Shown here piece after piece: positions 41,901-50,463 of a stretch of DNA of 64,000 bases. The translations under genes and the position numbers were made by a program. Source of the stretch: Arcticibacter svalbardensis MN12-7. GTDB lineage: Bacteria > Bacteroidota > Bacteroidia > Sphingobacteriales > Sphingobacteriaceae. Below the pieces are notes generated by a model. The model was not told the DNA's origin. It worked only from the letters and a program-made list of their open reading frames with translations, and made no database searches. The DNA is taken from NCBI RefSeq assembly GCF_000403135.1, contig NZ_AQPN01000141.1, forward strand, positions 62,001 through 126,000, read 5' to 3'. Numbering within the stretch: position 1 is the first letter of the stretch; each line of letters opens with the position of its first letter.

Positions 41901-42062
41901 CAAAATAAAGATGAGTATACGGCTACTATGTCTTATGTTTTCCTGGGTAAAGCAGATTTTATAAATTCTACAGGAGCAAGACCAATGAATATAGAATGGA
42001 GGTTAAAAGAGGCAATGCCAGCTTATATCTGGAAAGAGAGTGGTAAGTTAGCCGTAGGTTGA
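38916..42062 (+). CDS. PLD-nuclease/SF2 helicase protein with DUF3427-type C-terminus
   Basis: A 1048-residue multidomain protein. Residues about 120-270 hold a phospholipase-D/HKD nuclease-like domain with HAKAYLFLRNTGFNTGYIGSSN near 224. Residues about 330-690 are a superfamily-2 helicase: Walker A AATGTGKT (about 350), DEVHH (about 443), GLTATPERMDG, and motif VI QQLGRGLRLA. The remainder matches the DUF3427-type extension (LFVREQNKDEY near the end). Such proteins occur in DNA repair and phage-defence islands; the role is not settled. A GTG 8 codons upstream (38892) is an alternative start. It stands alone, between hflKC and the export operon. Confidence 0.88.
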   Translation: MAQFELGLYEQLINQLINNKLKEIEEDQFFIKKTILDKAEAARYLSQYLAETIKFALNGLPEKDKLLQQVVLSNKIIQLLIQELPAVILSSNLLDNDGKILQAVFSKLDSPYPDFNERLKQISPYTRFSQSELFTGNNVGLSLESEIRKEILSSDEIYWLVSFIKFSGIRIFKAELEEFTNSGRKLKIITTSYMGATDVKSVEFLAGLKNTEVKISYNSEHERLHAKAYLFLRNTGFNTGYIGSSNLSRSALTTGLEWNLKVTTKEIGHIIDKFKKTFETYWLDKDFEYYKPGEDREKLNKALKIQRSKDQKGITTYFDLIPHPYQEEILSNLESERLIHHRYKNLIVAATGTGKTVISGFDYKRFKDKNARARLLYVAHRKEILEQAQETFRHILKDANFGELWVDGEEPINYEHVFVSVQTLRNRINELFLSPDFYDFIIIDEVHHIAASSYRPILDKFNSTILLGLTATPERMDGEDILKDFCNTIAAEIRLPEALNRKLLSPFQYFAVSDSVDLSKLSWKNGRYEPAELTKVYTENDRRVGEIISNCEKYLTDITEVRALGFCVSQDHAKYMAEKFTLAGLKADYLVSENSNTREEVRSRLRSKDINYLFVRDIFNEGVDIPEIDTVLFLRPTESLTIFLQQLGRGLRLASNKECLTVLDFVGNARPEYDFENKYRALIGKTHSSILTEIENEFPHLPLGCSIILEKKAQDIILRNIKGAIGFNRNQLLAKIRNFKFNTTLPLTLQNFITFNHIDINLIYKKGSWKRLCADAGVIPDFKEPNEIELTRLVKKLLQCNSFSYLSYIKELALAQFKCPCATKSQSLMLLMLHYDVWQNGGKKTEFKTLADSLFQLLKNPVMLSELNELIDYILGKIDFMEKDIQLDFPFPLKVHSRYNRDEILAAIGLHTFSTISSNREGVALNKELNVESLFITLKKSEKEYSPTTLYDDYAINEYLFHWQSQNATAPESPKGQSYIEHLKKKKTILLFVREQNKDEYTATMSYVFLGKADFINSTGARPMNIEWRLKEAMPAYIWKESGKLAVG

Positions 42063-42112
42063 TCCTATTGTTTTTCTTGTCCGATTATCTTCCATCCTAT
42101 AATGAATCTATA

Positions 42113-42170
42113 AAAAGTCCATGTTGAGTCCGTGTTTATGCATAAAAACATGGACTCAACATGGACTTTT
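42113..42170. terminator. 25-bp hairpin, probable terminator after the helicase gene
   Basis: 42113-42137 pairs with 42146-42170 across 25 positions with only one G-U pair; the loop is 8 bases. A run precedes and T run follows the stem, so it could act in both directions. It begins 50 bases past the helicase stop. Confidence 0.75.
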
Positions 42171-42329
42171 CATAGACTATTTACAGATACATGAAGTAAA
42201 AGATAGCATTTAGGTTCCTGCAGATCCTTTATGCAATTGCCGACAATGTGCATCACCTCATGTAACTACATCAACGTCTCCAGGATGCTTCTTAAACCAT
42301 TCCGGATTAAAGCGCACGATATCACCCGC

Positions 42330-42360
42330 TTAATAAATCGTTGTAGCAACGATTTATTAA
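42330..42360. repeat. 14-bp perfect hairpin with 3-base loop
   Basis: TTAATAAATCGTTG (42330-42343) and its exact complement (42347-42360) flank TAG. No T run follows, so it is not an ordinary terminator. It lies beside the possible gene remnant and could be a mobile-element end or protein-binding site. Confidence 0.5.
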
Positions 42361-43053
42361 TAGCTGTTTGAAAGTTTGTTGATGGTCTGATATTTTGCAT
42401 ATAGTTTTTGCCAATTTCTTTTAATAAAGTATTCTACAGGCCTTTTTTTATAAAAATTACAAGTATTTTAATTTAGCGGATAATTTTGATTTACATATTG
42501 AAAGTGGTATAAAAATTATCACGTTTGTGCAGTTTAATTGGATTTAAAAATGCATGGGTCTGATCTGTATATTTTATCGATTAAGAACTTGGTTTAGGTT
42601 CATTTTTGTACTGATATATACTAGAAGTGCGGAATGTTCCGCTTTTTAACGGTTCTGTTTGTCCATATAGACTTTATGACTTTCCAGTTTTATCCTGTTT
42701 TCTCTAAATTTTGGTTCAATAATAGTCAATTCACCACAACAAATTTCCCACAATTACACGCTACAATATCCACAAGTCAAAATGAGTAATTAGTGTTGGT
42801 TTTAGTCTTTACCTTTAAAAAACATTATTACACGTATTTATATCATAATCACTTTATTTAATAGTATCTGATAATTTTTATTCTCTAAACTGAAAAACAG
42901 TTGCTGTAAGCGAAGTGGCGAAGCTTTATACAAGTGTTTATGATTATCACCGGGTTAGCGAATAAATTTTAATTAGAAGGGATTAAATGTGTAAAAAAAA
43001 TGAGGTAATAATGGAAATATTAATTAATTCAATCACATACATAACGTAGTCCT

Positions 43054-43782
43054 ATGAGTAAATTTTTCATTTTTCAGGCATTTCTTTTAATTGTACTCTT
43101 CTCCTCCTGTAATTCATATAAAAAGATTCCCTACTTCCAGAATTTGAACCGATCGGGAACTTTACAGGAGAACGTGGAGAATTTTTCTCCGCTTACTATT
43201 CAGTCTGAGGACATTTTGGGCATAAATGTGACCAGCTTAAATCCTGGAGCATGGCAGGATTCAACTAATAAAGCGGAGTACCTCGTCAACCAGGATGGTG
43301 AAATTCAACTCCCGCTTATTGGTGCAATAAAAGTATCCGGATTAACCGCTACTGTTGCTCAAAAGCAGATTCAGGCAAAATTGTTAGCGTTTTTAAAAAT
43401 GCCAAGTGTCAATGTCAGGATCATCAATTTTAAAGTTTCTGTATTAGGAGATGTGGCGCATCCAGACGTTTTTAAGGTTTCAAATACCAGGATTACGCTT
43501 TTAGAGGCATTAAGTCTGGCTGGCGACTTAAATATAACGGCCAAACGTACTGATGTTCTACTGATTAGGGAAGTGAATGGCAAAAGGGAGTATCAAAACA
43601 TCGATTTGACTTCTGCAAGTACATTTAAGTCCTCCTCTTATTATCTTAAAAACAATGATGTAATCTATGTACAGCCTGATAAAACAAAGTATGCTTCAGT
43701 TGACAATAGCTATAGGACAGTAAGCATTTTACTCTCGGCACTTTCAGTAGTTGCCATTGTAGTTACCAGCATTTTAAACTAA
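43054..43782 (+). CDS. Wza-like polysaccharide export lipoprotein
   Basis: A 242-residue outer-membrane auxiliary lipoprotein. The signal ends in the lipobox LFSSC (Cys19). A poly-export (PES) domain follows (LTIQSEDILGINVTSLNP, VNQDGEIQLPLIGAIKVSGLT), then a SLBB-type strand block (VSVLGDVAHPDVFKVSN) and a C-terminal hydrophobic helix (SILLSALSVVAIVVTSILN), as in Bacteroidota members of the family. It should form the export channel for the surface polymer. The kinase gene follows 6 bases later. Confidence 0.93.
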   Translation: MSKFFIFQAFLLIVLFSSCNSYKKIPYFQNLNRSGTLQENVENFSPLTIQSEDILGINVTSLNPGAWQDSTNKAEYLVNQDGEIQLPLIGAIKVSGLTATVAQKQIQAKLLAFLKMPSVNVRIINFKVSVLGDVAHPDVFKVSNTRITLLEALSLAGDLNITAKRTDVLLIREVNGKREYQNIDLTSASTFKSSSYYLKNNDVIYVQPDKTKYASVDNSYRTVSILLSALSVVAIVVTSILN

Positions 43783-43788
43783 TTATCT

Positions 43789-46146
43789 ATGAAATACAAA
43801 CAGCTTCCTTACACATCTTTTGGCGACAATAACGTAGAAAACCCGAATAAAGTGGTCAGAGAGTCATTAAATAAATACCTGTACCATTGGCCGCTTTTCT
43901 TTTTGAGTATATTGATTTGCGTATCAGCCGCTATTCTTTACATAAAAAATGATATACCTGTCTATAGTATTCAGGCTAAGTTATCCATTAAAGACGACCA
44001 AAAATCATCTTCCACAGCTAAAGCTGCTCTTCAGGAACTTGATATCTTAAAGTCGCCAAAAATTATAGAAAATGAGGTTGCTATTATTAAGTCGCGTCCA
44101 CTAATGGAGCAAGTGGTGAACCAATTGCATCTTTGGGTGAACTATAAAACACGTATTAATTACTCTTACAGAGATTTATATGAGGAATCACCGGTTCAAT
44201 TTGAATTACTAACACCTGTAAAAAAGATTAAGACCAGAACCTTTGACATCACAATTAAAGACGCGAGCAACTTTATTTTAAAAAATGAAGATGGCAGTAG
44301 TGTGAGTTACGCATTTAATACGCCATTAAAGAATGAATTGGGAACATGGATATTGAAACCTACTGCTGAGATTGAGAAATATATAGGAAAAGAAGTACAA
44401 ATTAATATAGAAAAGCCGGAAAAAGTTGTTACCGCCTATCAGCAACTTATTACCGTTACTTTAGATAAAACGGCTCCTATAGTTGGATTACAAATGAGTG
44501 ATGAGGTGCCTGAGCGTGGTTTAGCCATACTGAATGCATTGATAAGTGCGTACCAGGTTTCGAATATTAAAGACAAAAATAAGGAAACGCAAAGTACTTT
44601 AAAATTCATCGATAACCGGCTTGCTTCTCTTACCGGAGAGTTAACGGATGTAGAGAAAGACGTTGAAAATTATAAGAGCAGTATCGGGTTAACGGATATC
44701 TCATCGCAATCGCAGCTTTATTTAGATAACGTGCAAACAAATGAGAGCAAATTAAACGAGGTTAATATTCAGCTAAATGTAATCAACGGCATTGAAAGGT
44801 ATGTGAATTCTTCTAACTCCAGTACGGCACCGGCAACGCTGGGAATTGCAGATCCAGGATTAGTGAGTCTGGTTGAACAATTAACCCGTCTTCAGTTGCA
44901 ACGAAATAGATTGTTGGCAACCACTCCTGAAGAGAATCCCATATTTGCGCCTATCAATAGCCAGATCCATAGTACAAAAGAGGCAATTAAGAGTAAAGTT
45001 GATGGGATTAAATCGTCATACTTAACGACCAGAAAACAATTGCAATCTTTCAATTCGGGTATTGAGTCGTCTATAAAACATATACCGGGACAGGAAAGAC
45101 AGTACGTCAGCATCAAAAGACAACAAGGGATTAAGGAAAACCTTTATGTGTATTTATTACAAAAAAGGGAAGAAGTAGCGCTTAGCTATGCCTCCACACT
45201 AACAGATGCCCGTACGGTAGAAGAGCCTTACTATGATGAACCAAAATCGAATAAAAAGTATCCGATAGCATTGGCTTTATTGGGTGGATTGTTGCTTCCA
45301 ATAGGACTGATAGCAGGGAGGAACACGATAAAGAATGTGGTACTGACCAAAAATGAGTTAGAAATGGCAACCGGTGTTCCTGTGATCTGTGAGTTAAGCC
45401 ATTCAGAAAGCAAGGCTCCTATTGTAGTTTTAAACCGTGCGTCTTATGCAATTGGGGAACAAATGAGAGCATTAAGGACTAACCTGCTACAAGTAAACAA
45501 CAGGAAAGGTAAGGCTAAAGTAACCTTATTTACTTCGAGCATAGCAGGTGAAGGCAAAAGTTTTGTTACCAGCAACATTGGTGCTTCATTAGCCGCATCA
45601 GGTAAGAAAACAATTATTTTGGAACTGGATCTGCGGAAACCTAAAATTACCGGAATCTTTAATCTGGATAATGAACAGCCAGGTTTAAGTGATTTGCTGA
45701 ATGGCGAGGCTACAAAAGAAGAGGTTATTCAACCATCTGGGGTTCATCCTAATCTTTTTGTGATGAAGTCGGGACCTATTCCATTCAATCCTTCGGAATT
45801 ATTGGAAAGTACTGAAATGGAAGTCCTGCTTAATGAGCTTCGTTTTGAGTTTGATAATATTTTGATTGACAGTCCACCATTGCGCCTGGTAACAGATGCC
45901 TTGATATTGGCACCGTTATGCGATATCTGTTTGTATATGGTGCGTCACAATTATACTTCCAAGTCGGAATTAGATTTTATTCAGGAGGTATACCGGGCAA
46001 AGAAATTGCCAAATATGCATCTGGTATTCAATGGGGTACACATGGACCAGCGATATGGCTATAGTGTTGATTATGGATATTTCGCTGATAGCGATAAACC
46101 GTCAATTGTTTCTAGTTTATTTAAGAATTTCGGTACACGGTTTTAA
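43789..46146 (+). CDS. Wzc-like polysaccharide co-polymerase and tyrosine autokinase
   Basis: A 785-residue inner-membrane protein. A Wzz-type chain-length domain spans two membrane helices (about 33-55 and 490-510) with a long periplasmic coiled coil between. The cytoplasmic BY-kinase domain has Walker A SSIAGEGKSF (about 586), Walker A' ELDLRKPKI and Walker B ILIDSPPLR. The tail carries a tyrosine cluster (RYGYSVDYGYF) that is normally autophosphorylated. It controls polymer length and export with the Wza-like protein. The CpsB-type phosphatase at 5963 is the probable counter-enzyme. Confidence 0.94.
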   Translation: MKYKQLPYTSFGDNNVENPNKVVRESLNKYLYHWPLFFLSILICVSAAILYIKNDIPVYSIQAKLSIKDDQKSSSTAKAALQELDILKSPKIIENEVAIIKSRPLMEQVVNQLHLWVNYKTRINYSYRDLYEESPVQFELLTPVKKIKTRTFDITIKDASNFILKNEDGSSVSYAFNTPLKNELGTWILKPTAEIEKYIGKEVQINIEKPEKVVTAYQQLITVTLDKTAPIVGLQMSDEVPERGLAILNALISAYQVSNIKDKNKETQSTLKFIDNRLASLTGELTDVEKDVENYKSSIGLTDISSQSQLYLDNVQTNESKLNEVNIQLNVINGIERYVNSSNSSTAPATLGIADPGLVSLVEQLTRLQLQRNRLLATTPEENPIFAPINSQIHSTKEAIKSKVDGIKSSYLTTRKQLQSFNSGIESSIKHIPGQERQYVSIKRQQGIKENLYVYLLQKREEVALSYASTLTDARTVEEPYYDEPKSNKKYPIALALLGGLLLPIGLIAGRNTIKNVVLTKNELEMATGVPVICELSHSESKAPIVVLNRASYAIGEQMRALRTNLLQVNNRKGKAKVTLFTSSIAGEGKSFVTSNIGASLAASGKKTIILELDLRKPKITGIFNLDNEQPGLSDLLNGEATKEEVIQPSGVHPNLFVMKSGPIPFNPSELLESTEMEVLLNELRFEFDNILIDSPPLRLVTDALILAPLCDICLYMVRHNYTSKSELDFIQEVYRAKKLPNMHLVFNGVHMDQRYGYSVDYGYFADSDKPSIVSSLFKNFGTRF

Positions 46147-46162
46147 ATGATTTTTTAATTTT

Positions 46163-47173
46163 ATGGTTGCAAATACTAAAATTATTGTCCTCACTCCTGT
46201 TAAAAATGAAGATTGGATTCTGGAGCAGTTTCTTGAAGTCACGAGTCTGTTTGCTGATTGTATCATTATTGCTGATCAACAATCAACAGATAACAGTAGG
46301 TCTATTTGTTCCAAATTTCCAAAAGTTCATTTAATAAATAATAATAATGATGGTTTTTGCGAAGACGAGAGGCAGATTTTATTAATTGAAACGGCAAGAA
46401 AGTTATTTCCACAGGAAAAGAGAATTCTACTTGGTTTAGATGCAGATGAATTGATTTCTGCCGATAGTATGCTTTATCAACAAACCTGGGCTACGATAAG
46501 GGAATTGGACCCAGGGACTTCGTTGTATTTTGAAAGGTCAGATCTACTAAATGATAAAAAAAAATGCATAAGAGGCAATAGTCACGAATTGTATTATCCT
46601 ATTGGTTATGTAGATGATGGCATTAGTCATAAGCCTACAAAGATACATTCCAGACGTGTACCTGATAACCCAGCTGGTAAGGATAAATATATTGATGATA
46701 TTAAAATTATGCATTTTATATTTTCCCGAATGAAGGTGAGTTATTCGAAAATGAGATATTACTCGGTGCTGGAAAACGTAAAAAAGACTAGTGGTTTTTA
46801 TATCAGGAGATATGCTTATAACCCAACTAAGTTGAATTTTAATATCAATCGAATTGAAAATACTCCACAAGAATGGTTAGCGGGCTGGGAAAATAGAAAT
46901 ATCAATTTGAAAGTATTTAAGGAACCTAAATTTTCATATCAGGATTTTGAAGTACTCAAGTATTTTAAGGAGTATGGGTATAGTAAATTTCATGTAGACA
47001 ATATATGGGATTTTGATTGGGAGGCTTGTTGGCATGCAGCTAATAAAAGCGGGAATGAAGTGCCAGATCTGCCTATTGCAAAACCAAATAAAATAGTTAT
47101 CGCTTTTTTAAAGCTCGTTGATAGCATGTATATATTGAGCAGAAGACTCAGGTTTCTTCAAAGCAATTATTAA
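46163..47173 (+). CDS. Glycosyltransferase family 2 protein
   Basis: A 336-residue GT-A enzyme. It opens with IIVLTPVKNEDWILEQFLE, has the metal/nucleotide-binding acidic block LLGLDADELIS, and an acceptor part rich in aromatics. No membrane helix except a weak C-terminal segment. It should add one sugar to the lipid-linked repeat unit on the cytoplasmic face. It sits 16 bases after the kinase gene and 8 before the flippase gene. Sugar specificity is unknown. Confidence 0.88.
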   Translation: MVANTKIIVLTPVKNEDWILEQFLEVTSLFADCIIIADQQSTDNSRSICSKFPKVHLINNNNDGFCEDERQILLIETARKLFPQEKRILLGLDADELISADSMLYQQTWATIRELDPGTSLYFERSDLLNDKKKCIRGNSHELYYPIGYVDDGISHKPTKIHSRRVPDNPAGKDKYIDDIKIMHFIFSRMKVSYSKMRYYSVLENVKKTSGFYIRRYAYNPTKLNFNINRIENTPQEWLAGWENRNINLKVFKEPKFSYQDFEVLKYFKEYGYSKFHVDNIWDFDWEACWHAANKSGNEVPDLPIAKPNKIVIAFLKLVDSMYILSRRLRFLQSNY

Positions 47174-47181
47174 TAATTCTT

Positions 47182-48729
47182 ATGTCTGTATCATCAAGAT
47201 TAATATCTGGGACTGCTGCTGCATGGGTGCAAATAGGTATAAATCTGTTGACCCAACTAGCACTTGTACCTATATATCTTACTTATTGGAGGGTTGAAAC
47301 GTATGGCCTATGGCTTGCTATCTTATCTTTTGCTTCTATCCTTAACTCATTAGATTTAGGCTTTCAGGAATATTTAGCGTATGAGTTTTTGAAGATTGGA
47401 AAGGAAAATCTTTCGAAAATAAGTAATTATTTGTGTTCAAGTATCCTCATTGGTGTTTTATTGGGCATCATACAGATTATTATAGTGACGGGAGTTATTT
47501 ATTGGGGAGTATTACCTCATCTTTTGGGCGAAAGTCTAATAGGGATAGGAAATACGAATACGATACATGAGGCAGGAATTGTTCTTCTATTACAAGGTGG
47601 AGCATGGCTTGTTTGCGGTAGTATTGGAGGATTATTGACTCGCGTATTATCTACTTTCGGATACTATCCAAGAATGGCTTGGTGGGGTGTTTTTGCTTCG
47701 GTGCTGATGAATATTACACCAGCTGTCGCCGTAATGAACGGAGCCGGATTATTATTTACAGGTATAATTTTAGCCGTTGTCAGAGTATTATCCGATGCTC
47801 CGATATACGTAGATATGCTCCGTTTACTTCGGAAAGAAGGGGTTAAGATTGTGTATCCTTCTTTAACGTTGGGATGGCAAATTTTTGTTCGTTCATCAGT
47901 TATATCAGTAACCAATCTATTTGAAAACTTTCGTCAGCAGGGTGCAAGATTGTTTTTGACTCCATTTGTTGGAGCTACTGGTCTGGCCGCTTTTGCAACT
48001 ATGCGAACTGGTGCAAACGTCGCCATGCAGGGATTACATACGATCACTAATCCATTAATGCCTGATCTAATGCGGTTTTTGCACCAAAGGGATCAAGTGC
48101 GTAGTAATATTGCCTTTAGTACAGTATGGGTAGTAGCTATTGCACTTATGGCTCCTGCATTGATAGTTCTACAAGCTGTTTTTGAACCTCTTTACAGAGC
48201 GTGGACACGTGGTCAGATTCCTTTTAATCACTGGCTTTTCGCTCTTCTCTCTCTTGGGGTGTTGGTATATGCTATAGCGCAGCCTGCAATATCAGTTGTA
48301 AGGGGTAATAATTTACTTAAGCAACAAATTACTATTTCTTCGTTAACAGCCGCAGTTGTCATTCTGGGTATAGTCATTTTAGTGCCTTTATTAGGAATCG
48401 TCGGAGCTGGAATGGCCATACTTCTGGCTGAGATTATAGCTTGTGTTGCATACAGTATTGTTGCGAAACAATGGTTATCCCTACATGAGCTGATATGGCC
48501 TCAAAGATCATTTAACATAGCACTCATTTCGGTATGGATTACGGCAATTTCCATGGGTGGTATGATTGGGTTGCCTCAGTACAAATGGATTATTGTATGC
48601 GTTTCTATGCTGGCTTTGTTTTGGAACTTCTGGAAGTACTGGCATACTTTGCCTGTACTGGCTACTCAACATGCCATGCGCTTAGTAATTAATTTGCCAG
48701 GAGTTAAATTTCTTTTTTCGAATAATTGA
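47182..48729 (+). CDS. Flippase of the Wzx/MATE-like polysaccharide transporter family
   Basis: A 515-residue inner-membrane protein with 12-14 hydrophobic helices. The start (SSRLISGTAAAWVQIGINLL), the GLWLAILSFASILNSLDLG motif at the second helix, and polar residues within helices are typical of Wzx-type translocases. It should flip the undecaprenyl-linked repeat unit to the periplasm. Lies between a glycosyltransferase and the polymerase candidate in the same operon. Confidence 0.88.
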   Translation: MSVSSRLISGTAAAWVQIGINLLTQLALVPIYLTYWRVETYGLWLAILSFASILNSLDLGFQEYLAYEFLKIGKENLSKISNYLCSSILIGVLLGIIQIIIVTGVIYWGVLPHLLGESLIGIGNTNTIHEAGIVLLLQGGAWLVCGSIGGLLTRVLSTFGYYPRMAWWGVFASVLMNITPAVAVMNGAGLLFTGIILAVVRVLSDAPIYVDMLRLLRKEGVKIVYPSLTLGWQIFVRSSVISVTNLFENFRQQGARLFLTPFVGATGLAAFATMRTGANVAMQGLHTITNPLMPDLMRFLHQRDQVRSNIAFSTVWVVAIALMAPALIVLQAVFEPLYRAWTRGQIPFNHWLFALLSLGVLVYAIAQPAISVVRGNNLLKQQITISSLTAAVVILGIVILVPLLGIVGAGMAILLAEIIACVAYSIVAKQWLSLHELIWPQRSFNIALISVWITAISMGGMIGLPQYKWIIVCVSMLALFWNFWKYWHTLPVLATQHAMRLVINLPGVKFLFSNN

Positions 48730-48778
48730 GGCTTAATCTCACTTTGGAAACAATATTTACCTGATAATAGTAAAAATT

Positions 48779-50443
48779 ATGAATAATGTGATTGATCGGG
48801 TTGTCGCTCGGAGATTAAGGACAGAAAGGAGAAGGGCTGAAATAAAGGTTGCCGAAAAGAACACATTCGTCATAAAGCTTGTAAAATGGTCATGGGTAGT
48901 CCTTCTGGTTGCTGCTTTTTTACAAGCACTTATTTTTTCTACATATGCGAATTTTATTGCTATTGCTTGTGTATTAACTGCCTGGACAATTACTTCTAAA
49001 GTGTTCTTACAGCGTGATGCATTGAAAAACTATCCTTTATCTTCTTTTTTAGTGATTGGTTTCACATCTACACAGTTTTATTTTCCATTACTTTTTACTC
49101 TTTTAGAAGGGAAGCCTGTTGTGTATAATTTAGAACTCCCTTTGCAAGTATTTTTTCATTCGACAGCAGCGCTTGTTGTATTAGTAACTGCTCATTATGT
49201 TTATCGTTTATTACCAGTAAACACCTATAGAGGGAATAATTCGCTATTAAGCAGGGCAGGCTTTTTTCAGCCTCCAAGCGAATCGCAGTTGTGGACCATG
49301 GCCGCTATAGGATTGGCCGCAAATATTTACGTTTACCTTTTTTCGCCAACTACAGCTACAGAAGTGTCTGGTAATGTATTTGATAAGGCAGTCTTTGCTC
49401 TACTGCCGTTTGCTTACGCACCTTACTTTATTCCATTTGCTTCTTTGTTTGGAAGTAAGAAAGCGTTAACAAAAAACATAGTCACTTTCTTGGTAGTCTA
49501 CTCAATCATGCTTCTTATCATTGGCATGGCACGTAATACTCGGGGTGCCTTTATGGTAGGCTTTACTGCAGTTGGATTATCTTATTTGCTTGGCTTGCTT
49601 AATGGAGTATTTAAAACACCTGTGATCTCTTATAAAATTATACTTCTTGCAGGATTTGGATTATGGCTACTTACAGGTCCCTTGGCAGATTTAGGTACTG
49701 CTATGGTGATTGTCAGATCACAACGGGCAGACCTCTCCAAGGCAGAACTAGTTGACATGACTCTGGATGCCTTTAGCGACAAGAAAGCTATTTCGTTGCG
49801 TAGGTTAAATGATAACGAAGCACAGGGTGACTGGGATGAAAGATACCTGGATAATATATTTACTGCTCGTTTCGCGAATATTAAGTTTAATGATGCCAGT
49901 TTGGTTCAAGCCAATAAAATTGGTAGCAATAATCCAGCAATGAGAAAATTTTCTATCGACTACTTATGGGGCGCTCTTCCATCTCCAGTGTTAAAGGTGC
50001 TTCACCCATCCCTAAATAAGGATAATATTTATTCACTTTCATTTGGTGATTATATATATAGTTTGGCTGGTGCCGGAACAGTTGTTTATGGAGGCTTTAG
50101 GTCAGGACATTTTGCCGGTACAGGAATGGCTGCCTTTGGATTGTGGTATTTATTGATATTAGGTATAGGTATAATCCCTATCTACCTGCTCTTTGATAAA
50201 CTGGTTTTTGTAAGAAATGATTACGGGCAATCTTCGTCAAGTCTTCAGCATCCTAAACTTTGTTTCAGTGTTTGTGGCTTATTAGTGCTTACTTCTATAT
50301 TCCAATTTCTTCCAACTGAAAGTGTTATTGGATTAGGAACCTTTCTTTTACGAGGCTGGTTTCAAATGGTCCTACTTTATTTTGTCATCTATCATTTTAC
50401 ACGTTTGTTGTGTAAATATGTGCCTGCATTATTGTCCAGTTAA
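48779..50443 (+). CDS. O-antigen/EPS polymerase-like membrane protein (Wzy candidate)
   Basis: A 554-residue membrane protein with a very basic N-terminus (RRLRTERRRAEIK) and roughly 10-12 hydrophobic helices, interrupted by a large polar loop at about 320-430 (RSQRADLSKAELVDM, RRLNDNEAQGDWDERY). That shape, and its place between flippase and glycosyltransferases, fits a Wzy-type polymerase that joins repeat units in the periplasm. Wzy proteins share little sequence, so the call depends on topology and context. Confidence 0.75.
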   Translation: MNNVIDRVVARRLRTERRRAEIKVAEKNTFVIKLVKWSWVVLLVAAFLQALIFSTYANFIAIACVLTAWTITSKVFLQRDALKNYPLSSFLVIGFTSTQFYFPLLFTLLEGKPVVYNLELPLQVFFHSTAALVVLVTAHYVYRLLPVNTYRGNNSLLSRAGFFQPPSESQLWTMAAIGLAANIYVYLFSPTTATEVSGNVFDKAVFALLPFAYAPYFIPFASLFGSKKALTKNIVTFLVVYSIMLLIIGMARNTRGAFMVGFTAVGLSYLLGLLNGVFKTPVISYKIILLAGFGLWLLTGPLADLGTAMVIVRSQRADLSKAELVDMTLDAFSDKKAISLRRLNDNEAQGDWDERYLDNIFTARFANIKFNDASLVQANKIGSNNPAMRKFSIDYLWGALPSPVLKVLHPSLNKDNIYSLSFGDYIYSLAGAGTVVYGGFRSGHFAGTGMAAFGLWYLLILGIGIIPIYLLFDKLVFVRNDYGQSSSSLQHPKLCFSVCGLLVLTSIFQFLPTESVIGLGTFLLRGWFQMVLLYFVIYHFTRLLCKYVPALLSS

Positions 50444-50463
50444 AATCTATAGAAAATATAAAT

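Larger units (their letters stand above)
42063..43053. other. 991-base non-coding region upstream of the export operon
   Basis: No complete gene. It contains two striking hairpins (42113-42170 and 42330-42360, listed separately) and a short minus-strand stretch at 42256-42321 that reads like the end of a protein (GDIVRFNPEWFKKHPGDVD then stop), perhaps a gene remnant. The right half (42400-43053) is AT-rich and should hold the promoter and a leader of the polysaccharide export operon, but no exact TAnnTTTG box was found near its start. Confidence 0.4.

Noticed and set aside
42063-43053. tRNA or riboswitch in the 1-kb gap
   Set aside because: Looked for cloverleaf arms and known riboswitch cores by eye and found only simple hairpins.
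43371-43583. Minus-strand frame within the Wza-like gene
   Set aside because: Antisense shadow of a coding gene with signal, lipobox and family motifs.
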